A DNA stretch of 6,026 nt from Sphaerochaeta sp. UBA5849 (GCA_002432715.1 DJGJ01000056.1:1-6026); one strand, 5' to 3'; shown: positions 1-5,944, numbered from the stretch's first letter. Program-made: numbers and translations. The notes: a model not told the origin generated them from the sequence alone.

Positions 1-39
1 TGATGAGTCAAGTAGTTTTGATTAAATTGCTAAAATAGT

Positions 40-65
40 AAAAAACCGGGGATTGCTCCCCGGTT
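40..65 (-). terminator. Intrinsic terminator of putP
   Basis: The minus strand shows a perfect 9-bp GC-rich stem (AACCGGGGA paired with TCCCCGGTT, plus-strand 44-65). It is closed by a GCAA tetraloop and runs into six T residues, the last two pairs of the stem included on the complementary side. It starts 6 bases after the putP stop codon, as expected for a Rho-independent terminator. The remaining 39 bases to the left edge are AT-rich and show no gene. Confidence 0.93.
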
Positions 66-71
66 GGTTTG

Positions 72-1568
72 TTAGTCTTCGATGGCCATATAGGCATCAT
101 ACTCTGCAAGCATATCCTTATCAGGATTCTTGTCCAGAAGACTGAATAGGATCATCAGAAGGGAAGCGAGGATGAATCCGGGAAGCAGTTCATAGACGTC
201 AAAAAGACCACCGGATAGTTGTTTCCAAATAATTACGGTAAGCCCGCCGCCTACCATAGCTGCAATGGCTCCCTTTCGGGTTGCCCGTCTCCAAAAGAGG
301 GCTGCGATAATGACAGGTCCAAAGGTCGCTCCGAATCCAGCCCAAGCATAGCTGACTACGTCGAAGATGGAAGAGGTGGGATCCATTGCAAGGAATATGG
401 CGATGATGGTAATGACAATAACAGTGATACGGCTCACCAGAAGCGTTTCCTTGTCCGATGCGTCCTTGCGAAGCAGGGCCTTGTAGACATCCTTGCTGAA
501 GGCTGATGAGGCTACCAAAAGCTGGCTGTCGGCAGTACTCATGCTGGCTGCAAGGATTGCACAGAGGAAGAAACCAGCGATGAATGTGGGGAAAATCTTC
601 TGCATGCTGGCGATGAACACCGCCTCGGCTGCACTCTGGCTGTCATACGTCAGGGGAAGCAGGAACAGTTTGCCGACGACACCGACCAAAAGCGCTGCCG
701 CCATTGCAATGGTGACCCAGACCATGGCGATTCTGCGACTGGTTTTGACTTCAGCGTTGCTTCGAATCGACATGAACCGGACCAGGATGTGGGGCATGCC
801 GAAGTATCCCAAGCCCCAGGCGAGGGCGCTGAGAATCTGCAAAAAGCCGTAGGATGTTCCCGGAGGAGTGATGAAGGGGTTGATGAAGTGCTGGCCGAAC
901 TCACCTAGCTTGGCGAAGGTGTGTGCCGGTCCGCCCGTTGCGAACAATGCAATCAGTCCGGTTGCCACCAACGCAATGAACATCAGGCTGCCCTGGAGGA
1001 AGTCGGTTGCGACAACTGCAAGATATCCACCCAAGAGGGTATAGCCCAGGATTACCACCACTCCAAGAAGGAGGGCTGCATAGTAGTTCATCCCAAAGAC
1101 AGAGGTGAAGAGTTTTGCACAGGCCAAAAAGCCGCTGGCTGTGTAGACGACAAAGAAGACGAGAATGATGATTGAGCTGATTGTCTGCAGGACTTTCGAT
1201 TTGTCATGAAAGCGGTTTGCCAAGAATTCGGGGATGGTGATGGAATCTTTTGCATGGATGGTGTACTTGCGCATCCGCTTGGCAACGAAGAACCAGTTCA
1301 GGTATGTTCCGACCAACAGGCCTACCGCAGTCCAAAAGGCTTCCTGCAAGCCGGTGAAGTAGGCAAGTCCGGGAAGTCCCATCAAGAGCCAGCCGCTCAT
1401 GTCCGAAGCTTCGGCGCTGAGAGCGGTGAACCAGGGTCCGATGGAACGACCGCCGAGGAAGTAGTCACTGGTGGACTTGGTCTTGCGGAAGGTGAAAAAG
1501 CCGATGGCCAACATGAGGCCAAGGTAGAGGGCAAACGCGAGGGCTGTAAGGAATTGATAGCTGTTCAT
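72..1568 (-). CDS. putP: Sodium/proline symporter PutP
   Basis: This is an integral membrane Na+-coupled proline importer of the solute:sodium symporter family (SSS, LeuT-like fold). The 498-residue length matches E. coli PutP (502), with hydrophobic segments throughout, about 12-13 helices. The family motif LGGRSIGPW is at 38-46 and SDMSGWLLMGLPG at 55-67. Asp56 corresponds to the Na+-site Asp55 of the E. coli protein, and Arg41 to Arg40. WGLGYFGMPHILVRFM is at 251-266. The second sodium-site pair Ser344-Thr345, in MSTADSQLL, matches Ser340/Thr341, and SYAWAGFGATFGP is at 406-418. I start at 1568, not at an upstream in-frame ATG at 1595, because GGGGAG (1579-1584) lies 10 nt before this ATG. 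The family N-terminus also begins here, and the inferred transcript starts at about 1597, leaving no leader for the upstream ATG. It has its own promoter and terminator and is probably monocistronic. Proline could serve as a nutrient or osmoprotectant; no put catabolic genes are in view. Confidence 0.96.
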   Translation of the reverse strand: MNSYQFLTALAFALYLGLMLAIGFFTFRKTKSTSDYFLGGRSIGPWFTALSAEASDMSGWLLMGLPGLAYFTGLQEAFWTAVGLLVGTYLNWFFVAKRMRKYTIHAKDSITIPEFLANRFHDKSKVLQTISSIIILVFFVVYTASGFLACAKLFTSVFGMNYYAALLLGVVVILGYTLLGGYLAVVATDFLQGSLMFIALVATGLIALFATGGPAHTFAKLGEFGQHFINPFITPPGTSYGFLQILSALAWGLGYFGMPHILVRFMSIRSNAEVKTSRRIAMVWVTIAMAAALLVGVVGKLFLLPLTYDSQSAAEAVFIASMQKIFPTFIAGFFLCAILAASMSTADSQLLVASSAFSKDVYKALLRKDASDKETLLVSRITVIVITIIAIFLAMDPTSSIFDVVSYAWAGFGATFGPVIIAALFWRRATRKGAIAAMVGGGLTVIIWKQLSGGLFDVYELLPGFILASLLMILFSLLDKNPDKDMLAEYDAYMAIED

Positions 1569-1578
1569 GGATGATTCT

Positions 1579-1584
1579 CTCCCC
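1579..1584 (-). promoter_or_regulatory. Ribosome binding site that fixes the putP start
   Basis: The minus strand reads GGGGAG ten bases before the ATG at 1568. No comparable purine run precedes the in-frame ATG at 1595, which supports the 498-residue form of PutP. Confidence 0.75.
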
Positions 1585-1603
1585 AATAAAGACATCTTGG
1601 CTC

Positions 1604-1632
1604 AGAATACCTGTTGTAAAACCACGTTGCAA
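1604..1632 (-). promoter_or_regulatory. Predicted sigma-70 promoter of putP
   Basis: The minus strand carries TTGCAA (1627-1632, 4 of 6 to TTGACA), a 17-bp spacer, then TATTCT (1604-1609, 4 of 6 to TATAAT). Transcription would start near 1597, giving a leader of about 29 nt that includes the GGGGAG ribosome binding site. The spacing is ideal but both boxes are imperfect, so an upstream activator would make sense; a palindrome at 1661-1676 is a candidate site. Confidence 0.55.
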
Positions 1633-1658
1633 GAGCAAAACAGAACAGAATGTACTGA

Positions 1659-2332
1659 TTATGCATAAATATGCATGTTTTGGTGCTGATACCATATGGT
1701 CTGCCACAGTTGGTTGTACAATTCGAGATCAGGCCCTAAATCGCTGATGTTGTCTGAATTGGACAAGTCATCGATGGAAAAGAATGGCTGGGTGGTTTTC
1801 GTATATGCCGATGCCCCGGTATTGGTCGTGGGCGGAAGGCTGAATGCATCCAAAAATACTGCGTTTTTCGAGCCAGAGGGAATGACCATGTTGTCGATAT
1901 ACATCATGCCTCCATCGGCAGGGATGAAGAAGCCGATGGTCGACCATTTCTCCTTGCCGATCTCGGCAAATACATTCTCCGGATGTACGACCACGAATTC
2001 GTCCCTGCTGAATGCTTTTTTGAAGGATTCGGAGTCGAATTTCACCAGGTTCGGTTTCCACTGTGAGTTTATCAGGTCGGTTGCCTGCCTCAGCTGGTCT
2101 TCGTCGGTGGAGTTTCCGCTATAGCCCGGGCATGCTTTGCAAACATCTTTTCGTTGGAGGCGAAATTGTCAATGACAACATCAATGCCGGTTTCTTCAGG
2201 GAGTCGGGGGTGTAATAGGTCCAGTTGTATAGGTAGAGCTTGCCATTCTATGTGTTGGTTTTTTAAAGCTCATGTCAGTCGGCAGGAGTGCAAAGACTGC
2301 CGGTAGAAGAAAAATCGGGATGCTTTGTTCAT
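1659..2332 (-). pseudogene. potD: Decayed spermidine/putrescine-binding protein gene (potD remnant)
   Basis: An intact PotD is a secreted or lipid-anchored binding protein of about 340-350 residues that delivers polyamines to PotB/PotC. Here its pieces appear in order but in different frames. The start is MNKASRFF at 2332, preceded by GGAGG. One T lost from a T-run (2310-2314) moves the signal peptide FLLPAVFALL into another frame, and the lipobox is missing. A TAG codon lies just before NGKLYLYNWTYYTPDS (from 2247). A shift near 2197 leads to ETGIDVVIDNFASNEKMFAK. About 100 residues of the central domain are then missing. The reading resumes near 2126 with GYSGNSTDEDQL and continues through GFFIPADGGMMYIDNMVIP and a further apparent deletion of about 20 residues after PSGSKN. 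It ends with the PotD-type SDLGPDLELYNQLWQTIW. Only about 670 bp remain of about 1,050. It lies 33 bp after potC, the usual potABCD position. The longest open stretch (1659-2045, from a GTG) is a fragment, not a gene. Confidence 0.88.
1661..1676. promoter_or_regulatory. ATGCAT palindrome upstream of putP, candidate operator
   Basis: ATGCATA and TATGCAT form a perfect 7-bp inverted repeat separated by AA. Its centre is about 71 bp upstream of the inferred putP start of transcription and about 36 bp upstream of the -35 box. It overlaps the last codons of the potD remnant, whose coding constraint is gone. It lacks a T-tract and is AT-rich, so it is a poor terminator. A related element lies upstream of potA (5372-5392). 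I cannot name the regulator. Confidence 0.45.
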
Positions 2333-2338
2333 GACGCA

Positions 2339-2343
2339 CCTCC
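2339..2343 (-). promoter_or_regulatory. Retained ribosome binding site of the potD remnant
   Basis: The minus strand reads GGAGG six bases before the ATG at 2332. A strong, correctly spaced site in front of a broken reading frame supports a once-functional potD start. If still used, it would give only a 20-residue peptide ending at TGA. Confidence 0.7.
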
Positions 2344-2365
2344 AGACGAAATGATGCCTCCAACC

Positions 2366-3169
2366 TTAGCTGCTTGCAGCCACAGTCTTTAGAAATTTCC
2401 TGAAGATGAATGCGATGATCATGGTACCGAGAATCATAACGAACGACAGTGCGTTGATAACCGGAGAGACGCCGTAGCGAATCATCGAATACACGTACAG
2501 GGGTAGGGTACCCGAACCAGGTCCGGATACAAAGAACGTAATGACAAAGTCCTCCAGGGACATGGTGATACACATCAAAAACCCTGAGAGAACTGCGGGT
2601 ATGATGCTGGGAATAATGACTTTGGTCAATGTCTGCCGTTCATTGGCCCCCAGATCCCTGGCAGCTTCCACAGTCGAATAGTCGAATTCGTCCAAGCGTG
2701 CGGAGACCATCATGAAGACAAACGGAAGGTTGAACGTCGTGTGCGCAACAAAGATGGTGAACATACCCAGTCTCACTTTTACTGCAGAGAAGAAAATCAA
2801 CATGGAGATACCGATGATGACCTCGGGAAGGACCATGGGCAGGTAGCTCACCGTAGTGATGTAGCTCCTTCCATGAAAGCGGTACCACTTGATGCCGATG
2901 GCTGCAAGCGTGCCCAAGGTGGTTGCCGTGATGGAGCTTGTCAGGGCTATGATCAGGCTGTTCTTGAAAGCCGCCCACAAAGAAGGACTGTCGAAGATAA
3001 GGGTCTTGTACCAGACCAGTGAAGCATGGTCCCACTGCATACCTTTCGCACTGTTGAACGAGAAGAACACCACGACAAACAGGGGGATGAAGAGGAACAC
3101 GACCACCAGTGTCAACATCACATAGGAGAATGAAAAACCTGTCTTGTTTGAGTATTTGTGGTAGTTCAT
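2366..3169 (-). CDS. potC: Spermidine/putrescine ABC transporter permease PotC
   Basis: This is the second inner-membrane subunit of the polyamine importer, pairing with PotB to form the channel driven by PotA. The 267-residue length is normal for PotC (264 in E. coli). A first transmembrane helix at about 14-38 is followed by a periplasmic stretch and five further hydrophobic segments. The binding-protein-dependent permease loop that docks on the ATPase, EAARDLGANERQTLTKVIIP, occupies 168-187, as in the family signature EAA-(X)3-G. SLEDFVITFFVSGPGSGTLP at 204-223 is typical of PotC. The start ATG at 3169 overlaps the potB stop (ATGA), and GAGGA lies 5 bases upstream, so translation is probably coupled to potB. 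The following gene, potD, is decayed, so this otherwise intact permease has no binding protein at this locus. Substrate choice within the polyamine/opine importer family cannot be read from the permease alone. Confidence 0.94.
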   Translation of the reverse strand: MNYHKYSNKTGFSFSYVMLTLVVVFLFIPLFVVVFFSFNSAKGMQWDHASLVWYKTLIFDSPSLWAAFKNSLIIALTSSITATTLGTLAAIGIKWYRFHGRSYITTVSYLPMVLPEVIIGISMLIFFSAVKVRLGMFTIFVAHTTFNLPFVFMMVSARLDEFDYSTVEAARDLGANERQTLTKVIIPSIIPAVLSGFLMCITMSLEDFVITFFVSGPGSGTLPLYVYSMIRYGVSPVINALSFVMILGTMIIAFIFRKFLKTVAASS

Positions 3170-4107
3170 TTTGTTCCTCGATGGGTGTGGTGTGCCTTGA
3201 CGTTGTGTTCAAGTGCCTGCTGGGTGGTCTTCTTGAGCCCTCCTTCCTTTTGCATCTGCTCACGCTTGCCGTTGTACAGCATCCAGAACACTCCGATCAG
3301 GGATATGAGGGTGAGAATCATGGAGAATGCTGAAGCAAGGGGCCAGTTCCTTGTCTTTGATACCTGATCGACGATGATGTTTCCGATCATGGTCGAGTCC
3401 TTGCCTCCGACCAACAAGGGAACCGTATAGGCTCCGAAGATGGGAATGAAGGTGAAGATGAAGGCGGTGCTGAGCCCGCTCTTGATGTTCGGGAACAGCA
3501 CCCTGACAATGGAGCCGAGCTTGGTCGCTCCAAGGTCGCGCGCTGCATCGAACAGGGAGAAATCAAACTTGTCGATGGTGGTGAACAACGGAAGAATGGC
3601 GAAGGGCAGGTACATGTAGATAAGGACCAGTACTACAGCACCATTGTTGTAGATGAGCTTCAATCCCTCGTCGATCAACCCTAGGCGAATGAGCAGGCTG
3701 TTGATGAAGCCTTCGGTGGAGAGGATGGAGATCCAGGCATAGATTCTGATAAGTGAGTTGGTCCAGAAAGGAATAATGATGAGAAAGAGCAAAAACGTCT
3801 GGTGCTTGCTCTTTGCCATGGCATACCCGCAGGGTATCGCTATGAGAATGCAAAGGAAAGTGGAAAGTACACTGATCCACAGTGTCCTGATCACAACCAT
3901 TGCAAAACTGGGATTGAACATCTGCTTGTAGGCGGTGAGGGTGAATTCCCAAACAACACCTCCATACAGGCCGCGCTTCAAGAAACTGTAGAGAATGATG
4001 ATACCCAAGGGGACCGTGAAGAAGAGGGTGAACCACAAGCCCATGGGACCACCATAGATGGTCCCCAGCAGTTGTTCACGTTCCCTTGGTTTGAGGGTCT
4101 TTTTCAT
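3166..4107 (-). CDS. potB: Spermidine/putrescine ABC transporter permease PotB
   Basis: This is the first inner-membrane subunit of the polyamine importer, partner of PotC and PotA. It has 313 residues with a membrane helix at about 22-44 and further helices to about 278. DAARDLGATKLGSIVRVLFP at 187-206 is the EAA loop that contacts the ATPase. IPFWTNSLIRIYAW at 112-125 and FIPIFGAYTVPLLVGGKDS at 220-238 are PotB-type motifs. The ATG at 4107 overlaps the potA TGA (ATGA), with AAAGGA nine bases upstream; the gene ends in a second ATGA overlap with potC. The protein is longer than E. coli PotB (about 275-285) because of a hydrophilic C-terminal tail of about 34 residues (280-313), rich in Lys, Gln and His and ending HNVKAHHTHRGTK, predicted to be cytoplasmic. 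The reading frame is intact, and potA, potB and potC form one translationally coupled operon. Confidence 0.94.
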   Translation of the reverse strand: MKKTLKPREREQLLGTIYGGPMGLWFTLFFTVPLGIIILYSFLKRGLYGGVVWEFTLTAYKQMFNPSFAMVVIRTLWISVLSTFLCILIAIPCGYAMAKSKHQTFLLFLIIIPFWTNSLIRIYAWISILSTEGFINSLLIRLGLIDEGLKLIYNNGAVVLVLIYMYLPFAILPLFTTIDKFDFSLFDAARDLGATKLGSIVRVLFPNIKSGLSTAFIFTFIPIFGAYTVPLLVGGKDSTMIGNIIVDQVSKTRNWPLASAFSMILTLISLIGVFWMLYNGKREQMQKEGGLKKTTQQALEHNVKAHHTHRGTK

Positions 4108-5234
4108 CGGTCGGTATCCTTTACCAAGTAACCGTCAGTTGCTGTCCAACTGACGTAGACAGTGTCTTTCCACTCGATGTCCGGGCCATCCTCAAGGAAC
4201 ACCGTATGCTGCTTGAAGACTTTAACCTGTGTGGAAGGCTCTTGTTCGAGCTTTACATAGAACTTTGATTGGAATCCTGAATACACGGGCTCGTCAACGA
4301 TTCCCTTGAACGTGTTCAGTACTTTGGCCGTGGAGCGTGGAGGATTGGTGGATATTCTCACTTTCTCAGGGCGAATGGTAAAGTCAAACTTCGCCCCGAT
4401 TGCCTGTGGTTCATAATCGGTAACCGATACCTCTCCTTTCAAAGCAGGAACATCAACTCGTACCAGGTACTCCCCCTCGTATGGTTCGCATGAGAGCACG
4501 GTGCAGGGAAAGCTGTTCGATTCCCCGATGAATTGGGCGACGAAGCGGGTTGCAGGAGCCTCATAGATTTCATAAGGGGTGCCGATCTGCAGTACTTTAC
4601 CCTTGTTCATGACGGCAATGCGGTCGGATACAGACAGAGCTTCACTCTGGTCGTGGGTGACATAGATGAAGGTGATTCCGACTTTATCATGAATTTGGTC
4701 CAACTCAACCAACAGGTTTTGCCTGAGTTTTGCGTCAAGAGCGGATAGCGGTTCGTCCAACAAAAGCACTCTGGGTTCATTGATGAGCGCCCTGGCAATG
4801 GCAACCCGCTGCTTCTGTCCGCCGCTGAGCATCGAAGGTTTCTTGTAGATGTGGTCTTCCAGTTGGACAAGGCGAACGTACTCCATTACCTTCGATTCGA
4901 TTGTTTGCTTGTCCACCCGTCTGAGCCGCAAGGGGAAAGCAATGTTTTCATAAACGGTGAGGTGAGGGAACAGGGCATAGGTCTGGAACACCGTGTTGGA
5001 TTGCCGTTTGTCCGGCGGCAAGGGCAGAATGTCCTTGTTGTCAAACGCCACGCTTCCAGTATCAGGGTAATCAAATCCAGCGATTATCCTCAGCAAGGTG
5101 GTTTTACCACACCCTGAAGGCCCCAGCAGTGAGAAGAACTCACCTTTGTTTATCTTGACACTCACCTCGTCGAGTGCCTTGAAATCGCCATAGGAGCGGG
5201 AAACCCGTTCGACATTAACTTCAACACCTTTCAA
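4104..5234 (-). CDS. potA: Spermidine/putrescine ABC transporter ATP-binding protein PotA
   Basis: This cytoplasmic ATPase acts as a dimer and powers PotB/PotC. At 376 residues it is the normal family length. The nucleotide-binding domain shows an A-loop Tyr15, Walker A GPSGCGKTT (38-46), Q-loop Gln84 in VFQTYALFPHLTV, signature LSGGQ (136-140), Walker B VLLLDEP with D-loop SALD (156-167) and switch His194 in YVTHDQSEAL. All catalytic residues are present. Residues from about 240 to 376 form the C-terminal TOBE-type regulatory domain with FTIRPEKVRIS at about 285-295, as in PotA/MalK-like ATPases. The start is a TTG: the in-frame stop is at 5259-5261, no in-frame ATG or GTG lies between it and 5234, and the next GTG (codon 24) would remove the A-loop. 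GGAGG is 12 bases upstream, longer than ideal, with a weaker GGA closer, so initiation may be modest. It is the first gene of the operon and overlaps potB by ATGA. Confidence 0.95.
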   Translation of the reverse strand: MKGVEVNVERVSRSYGDFKALDEVSVKINKGEFFSLLGPSGCGKTTLLRIIAGFDYPDTGSVAFDNKDILPLPPDKRQSNTVFQTYALFPHLTVYENIAFPLRLRRVDKQTIESKVMEYVRLVQLEDHIYKKPSMLSGGQKQRVAIARALINEPRVLLLDEPLSALDAKLRQNLLVELDQIHDKVGITFIYVTHDQSEALSVSDRIAVMNKGKVLQIGTPYEIYEAPATRFVAQFIGESNSFPCTVLSCEPYEGEYLVRVDVPALKGEVSVTDYEPQAIGAKFDFTIRPEKVRISTNPPRSTAKVLNTFKGIVDEPVYSGFQSKFYVKLEQEPSTQVKVFKQHTVFLEDGPDIEWKDTVYVSWTATDGYLVKDTDR

Positions 5235-5310
5235 TCTTTTCCATTCCCTCCACTCGTTTCAGGCACAGAATTTCCAAAACACACCGTCTTGGAGCCTTTA
5301 CGATTTACTG

Positions 5311-5325
5311 CGAATATCGAATATT
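5311..5325. repeat. Tandem CGAATAT repeat and short palindrome over the potA -10 box
   Basis: CGAATAT occurs twice head to tail (5311-5317 and 5318-5324). The same bases also make an inverted repeat, AATAT-CGA-ATATT (5313-5325), covering the predicted -10. A repressor bound here would block polymerase. The arms are only 5 bp and AT-rich, so this is suggestive only. Confidence 0.35.
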
Positions 5326-5341
5326 TCAGAGAGTCTGTCAA
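5313..5341 (-). promoter_or_regulatory. Predicted sigma-70 promoter of potABC
   Basis: A perfect TTGACA -35 box (5336-5341), a 17-bp spacer and GATATT (5313-5318, 4 of 6 to TATAAT) lie on the minus strand. Transcription would begin near 5306, giving a leader of about 70 nt to the TTG start of potA. It is the best promoter match between the upstream terminator and potA. Confidence 0.65.
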
Positions 5342-5371
5342 GCAGGTTGCCTAATATTTTTCCTTACGAGA

Positions 5372-5392
5372 AAATGCGTAAATAATGCATTT
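5372..5392. promoter_or_regulatory. ATGCAT-type inverted repeat upstream of potA, candidate operator
   Basis: AAATGC and GCATTT form a 6-bp inverted repeat with a 9-base AT-rich spacer, centred about 41 bp upstream of the potA -35 and about 76 bp upstream of the inferred start. On the minus strand its core reads ATGCATTATTTACGCAT. The putP-side palindrome reads ATGCATATTTATGCAT, so they differ by one inserted base and one substitution. The shared position upstream of both promoters suggests one activator-type regulator, not identified here. Confidence 0.4.
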
Positions 5393-5407
5393 CCTAACAA
5401 AGAGATA

Positions 5408-5432
5408 CAAATAAAAAACCAGCCTTTCGCTG
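5408..5432 (-). terminator. Weak terminator-like hairpin in the potA upstream region
   Basis: On the minus strand CAGC-GAAAG-GCTG (5420-5432) is followed by a T-run of six (5413-5418) and more T-rich sequence. The stem is only 4-5 bp, so termination would be weak. It lies between the main terminator of the small gene and the potA promoter and could catch readthrough. Confidence 0.4.
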
Positions 5433-5466
5433 AATCGAGTGGGCAACCCTGCATGATGGTGGCTTT

Positions 5467-5504
5467 GGGAAGAGAAAACACACCAAGCGCTCATGACGCT
5501 TGGT
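5467..5504 (-). terminator. Intrinsic terminator of the 63-codon gene
   Basis: The minus strand reads ACCAAGCG, a 7-base loop, then CGCTTGGT: a perfect 8-bp stem (5482-5504) that starts within the TGA stop codon. TGTGTTTTCTCTT follows. The T-tract is interrupted, so efficiency may be moderate, but its position right at the stop supports both the terminator and the gene. Confidence 0.75.
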
Positions 5505-5695
5505 CACTGAAGGAAATCGATGCGTACAACCTCCCCGGTATCAGGATCCTCCCGATAGACTGCCGGGCCTTCTTCGTCATAACCATACCAGGTAAGGCGC
5601 GTGAACCTGAGCAGTTCTGCTTCCTTTGGAAAATCAAAGACCCTGCAATAATCAAAGCGATGCTGTGTTTGGATGCGAAGATCAAATGGCAACAT
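5504..5695 (-). CDS. Small protein of unknown function, 63 residues
   Basis: I do not recognise this protein. It has 63 residues, no signal peptide, no membrane segment, one Cys (17) and many aromatic and acidic residues. The clearest stretches are RFDYCRVFDFPKEAELLRF (13-31) and TWYGYDEEGPAVYREDP (35-51), then a charged/hydrophobic end (TGEVVRIDFLQ). The alternation suggests a small beta-rich cytoplasmic fold. Evidence that it is real: AGGAG lies 9 bases before the ATG at 5695, a sigma-70-like promoter is 140 bp upstream, and an intrinsic terminator begins at its stop. The in-frame ATG at 5722 lacks a ribosome binding site and is less likely. It is transcribed separately from potA, so its position gives no functional clue. 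The other frames over this stretch have no such signals and look like shadows. Confidence 0.72.
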   Translation of the reverse strand: MLPFDLRIQTQHRFDYCRVFDFPKEAELLRFTRLTWYGYDEEGPAVYREDPDTGEVVRIDFLQ

Positions 5696-5704
5696 CCCCT
5701 GATT

Positions 5705-5709
5705 CTCCT
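5705..5709 (-). promoter_or_regulatory. Ribosome binding site that fixes the small-gene start
   Basis: AGGAG on the minus strand lies nine bases before the ATG at 5695, within AAAGGAGAATC. It decides in favour of the 63-codon form over a 72-codon form from 5722. Confidence 0.75.
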
Positions 5710-5740
5710 TTGCATTCTGCATGTGAAACAGGCTTGTTTA

Positions 5741-5750
5741 TGCGTACGCA
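5741..5750. repeat. Perfect 10-bp palindrome in the small-gene leader
   Basis: TGCGTACGCA is its own reverse complement and lies about 80 nt downstream of the inferred transcription start and about 46 nt before the ATG at 5695. It could be an operator or chance. I see no riboswitch-like architecture in the remaining leader. Confidence 0.3.
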
Positions 5751-5831
5751 CTTAAGCGCAGACAATTGTGTACTGAACGTTGAGCGAGGCCTTGCATCAA
5801 AGAAGTTTATTTTGGTGCCTCTCATGACACA

Positions 5832-5860
5832 AGCATAGGACCTTCTCTGCAAGGCGTCAA
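5832..5860 (-). promoter_or_regulatory. Predicted sigma-70 promoter of the 63-codon gene
   Basis: The minus strand carries TTGACG (5855-5860, 5 of 6), a 17-bp spacer and TATGCT (5832-5837, 4 of 6). Transcription would start near 5825 and leave a leader of about 130 nt. The stretch from 5861 to 5944, upstream of the promoter, holds no gene that I can support. Confidence 0.65.
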
Positions 5861-5944
5861 GATTTGACCAAGAAACTTCCCAAAAAACAGTACTTTTGCC
5901 AAGTAAGGCCGATTTCACGCTATGCCAGAAGCCGACAGCACAAG

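Noticed and set aside
1659..2045. 128-codon minus-strand frame as a separate small gene
   Set aside because: Upstream codons in the same frame continue the PotD sequence (GYSGNSTDEDQL) past the GTG at 2045, and the GTG lacks a proper ribosome binding site. It is the C-terminal part of the pseudogene.
1696..2124. 142-codon open frame on the plus strand opposite the potD remnant
   Set aside because: The opposite strand carries clear PotD segments in order; this frame has no ribosome binding site and no recognisable motif. It is a shadow.
2310..2314. Phase-variable switch of potD through the T-run
   Set aside because: The run has only five bases, and the gene has several other inactivating lesions, so restoring this frame would not restore a protein.
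5888..5910. Second terminator-like hairpin on the minus strand (TACTT/AAGTA followed by T's)
   Set aside because: The stem is only five AT-rich pairs, too weak to call, and a good terminator already lies at 5945-5977.
5682..5918. 78-codon minus-strand frame covering the small-gene promoter and leader
   Set aside because: It runs through the promoter, has no ribosome binding site and overlaps the start of the better supported 63-codon gene in another frame.
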